Assembly (NCBI GenBank): GCA_016714975.1
Contig: JADKBR010000003.1
Location: 124,001 to 188,000 of the forward strand
Direction: 5' to 3'
Source: Candidatus Dechloromonas phosphorivorans
Lineage (GTDB): Bacteria; Pseudomonadota; Gammaproteobacteria; Burkholderiales; Rhodocyclaceae
Length of the DNA: 64,000 nt
Positions 1 through 8,817 of this stretch are shown here, piece after piece. The notes under the pieces are model-generated. The model had not been told where the DNA came from. It saw only the letters and a program-made list of their open reading frames with translations, and ran no database searches. How positions within the stretch are numbered: position 1 is the stretch's first letter; the number at the start of each line of letters is the position of its first letter. The position numbers were made by a program, and so were the translations under genes.

Positions 1-780
1 GATATAGTCGAACAGATCGGCCTGCGCCTCTGTCCGCGTACGGTAGCGAGTGCCGTGCACCCGCTCATTCTTCATGCTGTTGAAGAAACTCTCGGTCGGC
101 GCATTGTCCCAGCAGTTTCCCTTGCGACTCATCGAACAGACGATGCCGTATGCCTCCAGGCGTGCCTGGAAGGCGTGACTCGCATACTGGCTGCCCCGGT
201 CGGAGTGATGGGTCAAACCCGGTGCCGGCTTCTTGCGAAACCAAGCCATAGTCAGCGCATCGATCACGATGTCCGCCGTCATCCGCGGCTTGATCGACCA
301 GCCGACGACCTCCCGGTTGAACAGATCGAGCACCACGGCCAGGTAAAGCCAGCCCTCGTCGGTCCAGATGTAGGTCATGTCAGCGCTCCACGCTCAATTC
401 GGCGTGTCCGGCGCGAAGTTTCTGGCCAGCCGGTTCGGCGCCACCGGCAGGGCGTGCTTCGAATCCGTCGTCGCCTTGAACCGGCGCTTGTGGCGTGCCC
501 GAATGCCGTTCTCCCGCATCAGTCGCTCGACGCGTTCCTTGCTGGCCGGGAATCCTCTGCCACGCAGTTCGCGCACCATGCGCGGGCTACCGTGGGCACC
601 TTTCAGTTCCCTGTGGATGGCCTGGATCAGTGCCAGCATCTGGGCATCCGTCAGCCGCTTGCGATCAGGTGTGCCGCCACGTTTCCACGCGTGATACCCG
701 CTGAGACTGACACCCTGCACGGCACAGGATTCCGCCAACCCGTAGGTCGGGCGATACGTGTCGATCCAGGCATACTTCAC
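1..780 (-). pseudogene. IS3-family transposase OrfB with in-frame TGA, 3' end outside window
   Basis: The N-terminal 128 codons are a normal OrfB start (HTH_21-like region with YGSP/HGSPRM-type motif). A TGA at 396-394 interrupts the frame directly after the residues APDTPN. The same frame then continues without other interruption through the DDE integrase core: ADMTYIW, VVLDLFNREVVGW, HHSDRGSQY and GNCWDNAPTESFF can all be read down to position 1. A single C-to-T change of a CGA codon would explain the stop. The gene is therefore called a recently inactivated copy; stop readthrough is the less likely alternative. Confidence 0.8.
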
Positions 781-1088
781 AGCACATCCCTTGCGAAGTA
801 TGCCGTCGCTTTTTTTAGGATTTCGTTCTCCCGCTTGAGCCGGATGTTCTCGGCACGCACTCTGGAAAGTTCCATCTGCTCGGGTGTAACCACCTTGGCG
901 CCGGGGCTGTTGAGCTTGCCGGCTACCGCCGCCTTGACCCAGTTGCGCAGCGTCTGTTCGATCAGGCCCAGTTCCCCCGCAACGGCGCCAATGCTCTGGC
1001 CTGCCTGCACCCGCTTCACCGTGAGTTTCTTAAACTCAGCGGTGTATTCCTGCTTTGGTATCTTCTTCAGCTTCACTTCCCCTTCCAA
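777..1088 (-). CDS. IS3-family transposase OrfA
   Basis: 103 residues, the usual size for IS3 OrfA. A helix-turn-helix occupies about residues 25-55 (GQSIGAVAGELGLIEQTLRNW), which in this family binds the element ends. A short leucine-rich coiled coil follows (ENIRLKRENEILKK), which in IS3 OrfA supports multimerisation. The gene ends in an overlap with orfB. It appears intact, unlike orfB. Confidence 0.85.
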   Translation of the reverse strand: MEGEVKLKKIPKQEYTAEFKKLTVKRVQAGQSIGAVAGELGLIEQTLRNWVKAAVAGKLNSPGAKVVTPEQMELSRVRAENIRLKRENEILKKATAYFARDVL

Positions 1089-1167
1089 GATTACAGGGCG
1101 TTATACCCCAATTCATGGAAAACGAAATTTCGGCGGAAGCTCAATCCACAAAGGGAGTAGATTTGCT

Positions 1168-2481
1168 GTGCAAGAACACATCGATTTGCCAAAGGAATAT
1201 TTGAGATTCCCGGAACCGTACAAGCGATTGCCGAGGATGAAAAGACTCGCACTCAAATTGGCGGGGCTTGTGCTGTTCCCTATTTACTGGATCATGGCAT
1301 ATGCAGTGCGCACGCCCGGTCTGGCTTTCCGGATGCTATGCGCCCTTAAGGGAATGCGACTGCTACTGCGTGAGCGCGATTTTGCGCGCGCCTACGGCCT
1401 GCTCGTCGCCCCGCTCGACTCGGTGCGTTATTTCGAATTCGACTTCATGTGGAACGCAGTAAAAGGTATAAGAATGCAGTCGTATCTGGATGTCTCGTCG
1501 CCACGGATTTTGCCGCTAATGATCACCGGCCGAGAAAAGAACTTGGTGGCAGACCTGATCAATCCGGACAAGAAAGACCTGCCTGCGACGATTTCGCTGG
1601 CGAAGTCGTTCGGCGTCGCGGACAGATGCCGGTTCCATGGCAGCCTTATCGAACAAGCACCGCTGCAGCCGGAGTCCTTCGACCTGATCACGAGCATGTC
1701 GGTGATCGAGCATATTCCGGACGACAAGGGCGCTATCCAGAAGATGTGGGATTTGCTGAAACCGGGTGGTGTGTTGCTGATATCGATACCGTGCGCAGCA
1801 AATGCATCGGAAGAATATTCGAACCTGAACGACTACGAATTGATCGATACGGATGAGAACGGTTTCGTCTTCTGGCAGCGTTACTACGACGAAGCGCTGA
1901 TCCAGCAAAGGATCTATAGCATCACAGGCTTGCCACATCACTTCCAGATCTACGCAGAGAAGAATGCAGGTAGTTACGACCGGAACGTCACCCAGAAGAG
2001 ATCGGATCCATATTATCCCTATTGGCGCGAGCCGCTGATGACGGGCATGCGATACGAATTCAGGGACCGGCTGGCTGACCTGCCCGGGATGGGCGTCATT
2101 GCCATGGAATTCGTGAAGCCGAAACCGAAAAGCGGATTTTTTGACAAAAAATACCCTCTCTATGCAAATAAAGAACATTCCATGGGCCGGCCCGCGCTAT
2201 TGGGGAAACGAAGAACGCTATGTCATCGATGCATTGCGATCCAGCTGGATTTCGGGAGGGGCGTATGTGGAGCGCCTCGAAGAAGACTTCGCACGGTATT
2301 GCGATGCGTCTTATGCGATAGCGGCCTCGAATGGAACAACTGCATTGCATATGGCTTACCTTGCGCTGGATATACTTCCAGGGGACGAGGTGATCGTGCC
2401 GGGGTTCGGATTCATGGCGGCTGCGAATATCGCGCTGCATGTCGGCGCGATACCGGTGTTCTCCGAAGTAGACCCGGATAG
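1168..2481 (+). CDS. Class I SAM-dependent methyltransferase of the polysaccharide locus (3' end probably frameshifted)
   Basis: A GTG start at 1168 is chosen because a strong ribosome-binding site (AAAGGGAG, 1150-1157) lies 10 bases upstream and everything before it is IS DNA. After a basic, partly hydrophobic N-terminus, the core carries a methyltransferase fold, with the post-motif strand DLITSMSVIEHIPDD and the typical LKPGGVLLISIPC strand-turn. It probably methylates a sugar or lipid-linked glycan; the substrate is unknown. The frame runs about 320 bases into the downstream aminotransferase and the last 110 or so residues do not look like protein of this family. One extra T in the T6 run at 2137-2142 would place a TGA at the aminotransferase start and give a protein of about 325 residues. 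Confidence 0.7.
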   Translation: MQEHIDLPKEYLRFPEPYKRLPRMKRLALKLAGLVLFPIYWIMAYAVRTPGLAFRMLCALKGMRLLLRERDFARAYGLLVAPLDSVRYFEFDFMWNAVKGIRMQSYLDVSSPRILPLMITGREKNLVADLINPDKKDLPATISLAKSFGVADRCRFHGSLIEQAPLQPESFDLITSMSVIEHIPDDKGAIQKMWDLLKPGGVLLISIPCAANASEEYSNLNDYELIDTDENGFVFWQRYYDEALIQQRIYSITGLPHHFQIYAEKNAGSYDRNVTQKRSDPYYPYWREPLMTGMRYEFRDRLADLPGMGVIAMEFVKPKPKSGFFDKKYPLYANKEHSMGRPALLGKRRTLCHRCIAIQLDFGRGVCGAPRRRLRTVLRCVLCDSGLEWNNCIAYGLPCAGYTSRGRGDRAGVRIHGGCEYRAACRRDTGVLRSRPG

Positions 2482-3262
2482 CTGGTGTATGACGGCGAAG
2501 GATATCGAGCGATGCATCACGCCGAAAACAAAAGCGATCGTGCCAATCCATACTTACGGGAACGTCTGTGACATGGCGCCGATAATGGAGCTTGCGGATA
2601 GAAAAGCCCTGCTGGTATTAGAGGATGCGGCAGAGGCGATAGGTTCCAAGTACATGGGGCGGATGGCTGGCACGATCGCCCCGGTGGGGATCTATAGCTT
2701 CCACGCCACCAAGACGATCACAACGGGAGAAGGTGGAGCAGCCGTGACCAGCAGTATCGAGTTGCGCGACCGGATGCACCTTTTCAGAAGCCACGGAATG
2801 GCCGCCCGGCGCTATTGGCATGAGGTCGCCGGACACAATTTCAGGCTTACGAACATGCAGGCAGCGATCGGCTGTGCACAGCTTGAGCAGATAGAGGCGA
2901 TCACCAAGGAACGTGACCGGGTATACAAGACCTACACTAGACTGTTGCAGAACGTGGAAGGCGCCATGCTTCAGTATTATTCCGACAAGGTCGATCCCGT
3001 GGTATGGGCGATCGCCATCGCTCTTGATGTCTCTGCATTCTCACAAGGAAGGGACGCAGTGATCGAGCAACTCAATCAACTGGGTATCGAAACGCGTCCG
3101 GGATTCTATTCCGCCAATACCATGCCCCACATATATGGAAAGCTGCGGTTGCCAGTTTGCGAGTACCTGAGCCAACAGGTGATCAGTCTCCCCTCAAGTC
3201 CAACATTAACCGAAGAAGAAATCGAACGTGTCTGCACCAGCTTCAAGTCATGCAAAAAATAG
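2162..3262 (+). CDS. DegT/DnrJ/EryC1/StrS sugar aminotransferase, GDP-perosamine synthase-like
   Basis: PLP-dependent aminotransferase of nucleotide-sugar biosynthesis, 366 residues, full length. SNGTTALH near the N-terminus binds cofactor phosphate, LEDAAEAIGS contains the PLP-contacting Asp, and the Schiff-base Lys lies in SFHATKTITTGEGG. The stretch around YWHEVAGHNFRLTNMQAAIG and the C-terminal IETRPGFYSANTMPH resemble Per/RfbE proteins, which convert GDP-4-keto-6-deoxymannose to GDP-perosamine. A gmd gene that would make that substrate is at 12153-13250. Another 4-keto-sugar aminotransferase remains possible. The ATG at 2162 matches family starts; a TTG at 2141 is the alternative. A GNAT gene overlaps its end. 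Confidence 0.85.
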   Translation: MQIKNIPWAGPRYWGNEERYVIDALRSSWISGGAYVERLEEDFARYCDASYAIAASNGTTALHMAYLALDILPGDEVIVPGFGFMAAANIALHVGAIPVFSEVDPDSWCMTAKDIERCITPKTKAIVPIHTYGNVCDMAPIMELADRKALLVLEDAAEAIGSKYMGRMAGTIAPVGIYSFHATKTITTGEGGAAVTSSIELRDRMHLFRSHGMAARRYWHEVAGHNFRLTNMQAAIGCAQLEQIEAITKERDRVYKTYTRLLQNVEGAMLQYYSDKVDPVVWAIAIALDVSAFSQGRDAVIEQLNQLGIETRPGFYSANTMPHIYGKLRLPVCEYLSQQVISLPSSPTLTEEEIERVCTSFKSCKK

Positions 3263-3752
3263 CTCGCCAGTGGGTATCGCAGATCCGTCTCTGGAAGTGG
3301 TCAGGCTGACTCCGAAATGGCAAGAGGGCTTGCAAGAGTTCTTTCAGGATCTGAAAGCGAGTGGGGATGGGGTCTTCTTTGCACCGCACCCTGCAGACGA
3401 GGATTCGATCAGCCGGGTCGCTGCCTATCACGGCAAAGACCTCTATTACCTGCTGGTCGAACGGGAAAAGATCCTCGGTTACGGGATGCTGCGAGGCTGG
3501 GACGAGGGTTATCAGATCCCCAGCCTAGGCCTGGCAATCCACCCATCGGCGAGGGGGCAGGGGCTGGGAAAGATACTCATGGATATCCTGCATCTACTGG
3601 CTTTGCGCCGCGGCGCAGACAAGGTTAGGTTGCGCGTGCGTGCAAACAATGAAAAAGCATTGCACCTGTACAAGAGTCTCGGCTACGTTCTTAACGAAGA
3701 CACCCATCAGACTGGATTCCTAGTGGGCTTGAAGAATATCGGACGGGAGTGA
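3228..3752 (+). CDS. GNAT-family N-acetyltransferase (probable amino-sugar acetyltransferase)
   Basis: 174 residues with a complete GNAT fold: the acetyl-CoA pyrophosphate loop is visible as HPSARGQGLGKILMD (consensus R/Q-x-x-G-x-G/A), followed by RVRANNEKALHLYKSLGY, the conserved motif B. A GTG at 3228 overlaps the aminotransferase end by 35 bases, which suggests translational coupling; another GTG at 3270 is possible. Sitting directly behind a sugar aminotransferase, it probably acylates the new amino group of the nucleotide sugar; this is inferred from context. Confidence 0.75.
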   Translation: MSAPASSHAKNSSPVGIADPSLEVVRLTPKWQEGLQEFFQDLKASGDGVFFAPHPADEDSISRVAAYHGKDLYYLLVEREKILGYGMLRGWDEGYQIPSLGLAIHPSARGQGLGKILMDILHLLALRRGADKVRLRVRANNEKALHLYKSLGYVLNEDTHQTGFLVGLKNIGRE

Positions 3753-3756
3753 CCCG

Positions 3757-4767
3757 ATGAAATACAAACTTTCCATATGCATCCCCACGCTTAACCGAGG
3801 CAACTGTATAGGAGAAACGCTGGAGAGCATTGTCTCTCAGTGGCGAGATGGGGTTGAGGTCGTTATCGTCGACGGCGGATCGACTGATGACACCGAGCAC
3901 GTTGTAAATAGCTACCAAAAGCGATTTCCGGACATCCTCTTTGTGAAGAAAGGCTCGTCAGAGATGAAAGCCTCCAATGAGGGATTCGATCGGGATTGCG
4001 ATCGCTCTGTCGCGTTGGCAGGCGGTGAATATTGCTGGTTGATGACAGATGATGATCTGTTGAAGCCGGGGGCGTTGACAACGATATTGTCGGAGGTGGA
4101 AAAAGATTACGACCTAGTTGTTGCGAATGCGGAAGTGATGAACAATGACTTTACGGAGTCGCTGCTCGACCAGCATGCGTCTATATTGCAGGATCGCATG
4201 TTTGAGCCGAGCGAGTGGGATGATCTTGCCTGTGTAGCTAGCGGCCTTCTGACTTTCGTCGGTTCGGTGATAATCAAGCGACAGCTGTGGTTGAGCAGGA
4301 ACAGAGAAAATTATTACGGATCCGGATTCATCCATGTCGGCGTGATCTTTGAAGAGCCGTTCGGCGGGACAGTGCTGGTGAAAGCAGAGCCGCTGGTTTC
4401 CATCCGCTATGGAAACGCGCAATGGTCTAGCCGAGCATTCCAGATATGGATGATCAACTGGCCAGACTTGATCTGGTCGTTTCCAAGTCTCTCGGATGCG
4501 GCAAAGTCGAGCATCATCCGGCGCGAGCCTTGGAGAGAGCTGAGGATACTATTGTTCTATCGCGCGCTGGGTATGTACTCATCGCGCGAGTATCAGCTTT
4601 TTATCTACGGAAAACCTGGGGCCGGTATCAGAAGATTGCTTTCCAAGCTTATCGCTACGGTGCCGAGGGCACTATTGTATATCCCCCTCTGGACTTACTT
4701 AATCGCGAACCTCCCGAATACCAGGCTTAAGCTATTCGATTTGAAGGCTAGCTGGAAAGGGAAATAG
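3757..4767 (+). CDS. Glycosyltransferase family 2
   Basis: 336 residues, GT-A fold at the N-terminus. SICIPTLNRGNCIGETLESI and VEVVIVDGGSTDDTE form the nucleotide-binding start, and LMTDDD is the metal-binding DXD-type motif. The layout resembles abequosyltransferase (RfbV)-type enzymes that add a deoxysugar to an O-unit. It starts 4 bases after the acetyltransferase stop, so the genes are cotranscribed. The acceptor and sugar cannot be read from sequence. Confidence 0.85.
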   Translation: MKYKLSICIPTLNRGNCIGETLESIVSQWRDGVEVVIVDGGSTDDTEHVVNSYQKRFPDILFVKKGSSEMKASNEGFDRDCDRSVALAGGEYCWLMTDDDLLKPGALTTILSEVEKDYDLVVANAEVMNNDFTESLLDQHASILQDRMFEPSEWDDLACVASGLLTFVGSVIIKRQLWLSRNRENYYGSGFIHVGVIFEEPFGGTVLVKAEPLVSIRYGNAQWSSRAFQIWMINWPDLIWSFPSLSDAAKSSIIRREPWRELRILLFYRALGMYSSREYQLFIYGKPGAGIRRLLSKLIATVPRALLYIPLWTYLIANLPNTRLKLFDLKASWKGK

Positions 4768-4815
4768 TCCGCATGTTAAAGGCGCGGATGAAAATTACGA
4801 TGAGGGGTTAATTCA

Positions 4816-6072
4816 TTGTTCAAAAAACTTGAGAAGTGCAGAATCTGTGGGAATACGCATCTAGAACGCGTTCTGGACTTGGGTGAGCAGATGTTGACCG
4901 GCGTTTTTCCTCGCGAGAAGGGTACAACGGTTACTACTGGGCCACTGAATTTGGTTAAGTGTGTGGGCGGAGATGGGGTATGTGGCCTGCTGCAAATGGA
5001 ACACTCGTATGATTTAGTTGAGATGTATGGGGAAAACTATGGTTATCGCTCCGGCCTGAATGCCAGCATGGTGGAGCACCTTAACAACAAGGTGCAGCGA
5101 ATTCTAGGATTGGTGGTGTTGGATAAGGGTGATCTGGTGATCGATATTGGCAGTAATGACAGCACTACATTGCAGGCATACCCATCGCCTGGTCCAATTT
5201 TGGTGGGGGTCGATCCGACGGGCACAAAGTTTCATAGCTATTACCCTCCACACGTTCAACTAATACCGGATTTCTTTTCTTCTGCGCTTGTAAAGCGGCG
5301 GTTCCCTGGCCAGAAGGCAAAAGTTGTTACTTCGTTCTCGATGTTTTATGACTTGGAAGACCCGATAGATTTCATGCGTCAGGTGTTCGATGTCCTCGCT
5401 GACGACGGTATCTGGGTGTTTGAGCAGAGCTACATGCCTACCATGCTGGTGACGAATTCTTATGACACGGTGTGCCACGAACATCTCGAGTTTTACGCGT
5501 TGCGCCAGATCAAATGGATGGCCGACCGTGTCGGCTTCCGCATCATTGACGTCGAGTTTAATGACATCAACGGTGGCAGCTTCTCAGTGACTGTGGCGAA
5601 GTCGCATGGTGACTCGTCGATTGTGCCTGCGGTACAGCAGATACTGGACGACGAATGTGCAAGAGGGCTAGATACATTGAAGCCCTATCATGAGTTCGCG
5701 AAGCGCGTTGTAAAAACGAAACGTGACCTGCTGGCCTTCATTGAGAAGGCGCATGCGGAGGGGAGGACCGTGGCGGTCCTGGGCGCATCGACCAAGGGTA
5801 ACGTATTGCTGCAATACTGCGGCCTCACTACCAAGGAGGTTGAGTGTGTGGGTGAAATCAATCCTGATAAATTCGGCTGCTACACGCCAGGAACCTGGAT
5901 ACCTATCATCGAAGAACAGAAGTTGCTCGCGAAGAAACCGGATTACATGATTGTGCTACCGTGGCATTTCCGGAAATTCTTTATCTCGAATAAAAAACTC
6001 TCTGGAATGAAGCTGGTTTTTCCGTTGCCTGAAGTCGAGGTTGTGGCGGGCGATCAATTAGGGATTCTCTGA
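4816..6072 (+). CDS. Sugar C-methyltransferase (NovU/TylC3-like, SAM-dependent)
   Basis: 418 residues with the three-part build of deoxysugar C-methyltransferases. The N-terminal zinc-binding part has CRICGN and LVKCVGGDGVCGLLQ. The central SAM-binding domain has VIDIGSNDSTTLQ and an acidic loop VGVDPTG. The C-terminal part has VAVLGASTKGNVLLQYCGL. These enzymes methylate a keto-sugar carbon beside the carbonyl, producing branched deoxysugars. The start is a TTG at 4816 behind GAGGGG. It is the last gene of the + block; its stop abuts the remnant of an old transposase gene and the IS pile-up. Confidence 0.85.
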   Translation: MFKKLEKCRICGNTHLERVLDLGEQMLTGVFPREKGTTVTTGPLNLVKCVGGDGVCGLLQMEHSYDLVEMYGENYGYRSGLNASMVEHLNNKVQRILGLVVLDKGDLVIDIGSNDSTTLQAYPSPGPILVGVDPTGTKFHSYYPPHVQLIPDFFSSALVKRRFPGQKAKVVTSFSMFYDLEDPIDFMRQVFDVLADDGIWVFEQSYMPTMLVTNSYDTVCHEHLEFYALRQIKWMADRVGFRIIDVEFNDINGGSFSVTVAKSHGDSSIVPAVQQILDDECARGLDTLKPYHEFAKRVVKTKRDLLAFIEKAHAEGRTVAVLGASTKGNVLLQYCGLTTKEVECVGEINPDKFGCYTPGTWIPIIEEQKLLAKKPDYMIVLPWHFRKFFISNKKLSGMKLVFPLPEVEVVAGDQLGIL

Positions 6073-6130
6073 ACCGCGAACTGGAACTGAACCTGCGGAT
6101 CGGCGCGCGTCAAGGTAGTTGTCGCCTCAG

Positions 6131-7222
6131 TCATGCAGCCAACGGCTGAATAAGGTTGTCTTCTGAGAACGCTTTGACGATGCAATCACGTTCGGGATTG
6201 AGTGTCACGGCACCGACCGGCGTCCAGTTTCTCGTCTTGCCCGACCATCGTGCCGGGTTGAGGTCGCGTGCCGAGGCATACAAGGCATGTCGGGCCGCCA
6301 GTATTGCCAGATCGTCACCGATATGGCGTTGGGCCGGGCTGACGTAACGAATGCCGCTGTGCCGATGTTCGACGTTGTACCAATGAACAAAGCTGGCCGC
6401 CCAGGCGCGAGCGTCGTCGAGTTCAGCAAAGCCTTTGGCAGGAAACTCGGGCCGGTATTTGGCGGTGCGAAACAGCGACTCCGCGTAAGCGTTGTCATCA
6501 CTGACTCGGGGTCGTGAATACGAGGGTTTGACGCCCAACCAGTTGAGCATCGCCAGCACCGTCGTCGCCTTGAGCGTCGAGCCGTTGTCACCATGCAGGA
6601 CGGGCTTGCTGCTCAGCGCGGCAATCCCTTCGGCCAGCGCAGTCCGGCGTACCAGATGCGCGGCATGATCAGCGTGATCGCTGTCATGGACCTCCCAGCC
6701 GACGATCTTGCGGCTATACAGGTCGAGGATGAGGTAGAGGTGAAACCATTGGCCTTGCACCTTGGCTGGTAAATAAGTCATGTCCCAACACCACACCTGG
6801 CGCGGTTCGGTGGCAATGTGCGTGCTCGGTGGCCGCCGTTGTTTGGGCACCTTGGCGCGTCCACGGTGGGTGGTTTGGCCGTGGGCCTGAGCACCCGGCT
6901 AAAAGTGGATTCGCTGGCCAGGTAAATCCCTTCATCCGCCAGCATCGGCACAATGCGCGCTGGCGGCACAGCAGCAAAACGCGGCTCGTTGGCAACGGCC
7001 AGCAACTGGGTGTGCTCGGCATCGCTGAGGGCATGCCTGGGCGTCGCACGCACGGCCAAGGGGCGGCCATCAGGGCGAATTCCGCCATCAATGGCTTTCC
7101 AGCGTTGCAAGGTGCGCAACTCACTGCCGGCCATCTCGCAGGCCAACATCAGCCGTGCGCCAGCAACATGAGCGATATGAATGTCTCCGGGCCAAAGCCT
7201 GGCGATCTTCAAGGCCGATCAT
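6131..7222 (-). pseudogene. IS3-family orfB, copy 1, frameshifted
   Basis: The expected start is the ATG at 7222. An extra G near 7190 shifts the first codons relative to copy 2, and a missing A in a short run near 6892 shifts the middle. The integrase core from 6850 to 6131 is open, with WDMTYLPAKVQ, LHGDNGS and the DNAYAESLFRT...E region of a DDE transposase. A consensus of both copies restores one full-length OrfB. Confidence 0.75.
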
Positions 7223-7244
7223 TCGGCCTCGCCCTTGTTGAAGA

Positions 7245-7592
7245 TCACCGCGACTTTTTTGAGAGGACAAGGAGGGCCGCCGTTTCGGCGAGAGCCGGTC
7301 CTTGCGCAGCAACTCGCGTTCGAGTTCCTTGATGCGCCTTCGATCTTGCCGGGTGGCTTGTGGGCTGAGTTTCGTCCAGTGCCGCCGTGACGATCACTGC
7401 CTCCAGGCGCGCCGCCGCTGTCCATGCCCGCCCTCGGGCGGGCATGGACAGCACGTCATCTCGCCAACGTTCGAGCGTTCCTGAACCAATGCCCACTTCA
7501 CGGGCAACCACATCCACTGCTGCGCTTTCCGGTGGGAGCAATCGCGCTACCGCTCTGTCCTTAAACCTCTGTCCGTACCTTGCCATTTCCAT
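7245..7592 (-). pseudogene. IS3-family orfA, copy 1, with ~104-bp internal deletion
   Basis: The first 76 residues are identical to OrfA of copy 2 and include its helix-turn-helix. After the residues LDET, a deletion with its junction near 7367 removes the middle of the gene and shifts frame. Two further single-base losses in G and A runs follow (near 7297 and 7255). Not functional as read. Confidence 0.8.
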
Positions 7593-8337
7593 CCTTTGTC
7601 GCCGACCATTGTTGAGATTCTATTGGGGCGACAACTATTCTGACGCAGGGGGGGATCAAGCCGAGAAAGCGGATCATTCGCGAGAAGCCGGAACCGTTGG
7701 CGGTGCCAGAAACCATCAACTGTAGAAGTTGCGACCCGATCTGACAGTTCCCCGTTTTGACGGTGCCTGATTGTCAGATCAATTCAGGTTGGTACTTTTT
7801 CGTTCCACGCCTCCTTTCCTGCGATCAGGGTTTGCAGAGGCGTGCGTCCGCAGCACATCTTACCCTGATGAGTTCTTTCGTGGTTGTAGTAGGCGATCCA
7901 GGCATCGAGGTCGGTCTGTAGCTCCGCCAGCGACAGATAAAGCTTGCGCCGGAACGCCACCTGATAAAACTCCTGCAAATTGGTTTTGTGGAAACGTTCG
8001 CAGATGCCGTTCGTCTGCGGATGTCGTGCCTTGGTCTTGGTGTGCTCGATGTCGTTCAAGGCCAGGTAGAGCTGGTAGTCGTGGGTTTCCGGCTTGGCTT
8101 GCCGCAATACTCCGTGCCGCGATCCGTCAGCATACGGATAACGCCCATGCCGTGCTCCTCGAAGAACGGCAGCACCCGGTCATTCAACAGGTCAGCCGCA
8201 GTGATCGGCGTCTTGGTCGTGTAGAGCTTGGCCATGGCGACCTTGCTGTAGGTATCAACAAAGGTCTGCTGGTAGATCCCCCTGCGTCAGAATAGTTGTC
8301 GCCCCAATAGAATCTCAACAATGGTCGGCGACAAAGG

Positions 8338-8817
8338 ATGGAAATGGCAAGGTACGGACAGAGGTTTAAGGACAGAGCGGTAGCGCGATTGCTCCCACCG
8401 GAAAGCGCAGCAGTGGATGTGGTTGCCCGTGAAGTGGGCATTGGTTCAGGAACGCTCGAACGTTGGCGAGATGACGTGCTGTCCATGCCCGCCCGAGGGC
8501 GGGCATGGACAGCGGCGGCGCGCCTGGAGGCAGTGATCGTCACGGCGGCACTGGACGAAACCGGCAAAAGCGCATGGTGCCGCGAGCACGGCGTGTATCC
8601 GGACGAACTACTCAAATGGCGAGCCAGTGCGACCTCTGCGCTGGCCGAGCCGGAAGAAGTCAGAGCCAGCCCACAAGCCACCCGGCAAGATCGAAGGCGC
8701 ATCAAGGAACTCGAACGCGAGTTGCTGCGCAAGGACCGGGCTCTCGCCGAAACGGCGGCCCTCCTTGTCCTCTCAAAAAAAGTCGCGGTGATCTTCAACA
8801 AGGGCGAGGCCGAATGA
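8338..8817 (+). CDS. IS3-family transposase OrfA (copy 2, intact)
   Basis: 159 residues. The N-terminal HTH (PESAAVDVVAREVGIGSGTLERW) is of the transposase_8 type. A central part continues GKSAWCREHGVYPDELLKW, and a C-terminal coiled coil reads RRRIKELERELLRKDRALAE. This is the only intact OrfA of this IS in the window. The stop overlaps the orfB start (ATGA at 8814-8817). Confidence 0.85.
   Translation: MEMARYGQRFKDRAVARLLPPESAAVDVVAREVGIGSGTLERWRDDVLSMPARGRAWTAAARLEAVIVTAALDETGKSAWCREHGVYPDELLKWRASATSALAEPEEVRASPQATRQDRRRIKELERELLRKDRALAETAALLVLSKKVAVIFNKGEAE

Larger units (their letters stand above)
1..1105 (-). mobile_element. IS3-family insertion sequence, cut by window start
   Basis: An IS3-family element read on the minus strand: an orfA with a helix-turn-helix and an orfB with an integrase core, overlapping at the orfA stop. 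The run of seven A in the orfA 3' end (codons ILKKA, near 811-817) is the kind of slippery site where IS3 elements make the OrfAB fusion by -1 frameshifting. The upstream end lies near 1090-1110, just before the ribosome-binding site of the next gene; the exact end is not determined because the other terminal repeat is outside the window. OrfB carries an in-frame stop, so the copy is probably inactive. Confidence 0.85.
6101..7650 (-). mobile_element. IS3-family element, copy 1 (degenerate)
   Basis: The reverse complement of the element at 8280-9933 but about 104 bp shorter. Ends are set by alignment to copy 2: imperfect terminal repeats read TGCGTCAGAATAGTTGTCGC at the orfA end and CGCGTCAAGGTAGTTGTCGC at the orfB end. 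Flanks GCGGAT (6095-6100) and GGGGAT (7651-7656) agree at five of six bases, consistent with a target-site duplication inside the older orfB remnant. Both genes are broken. Confidence 0.85.
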
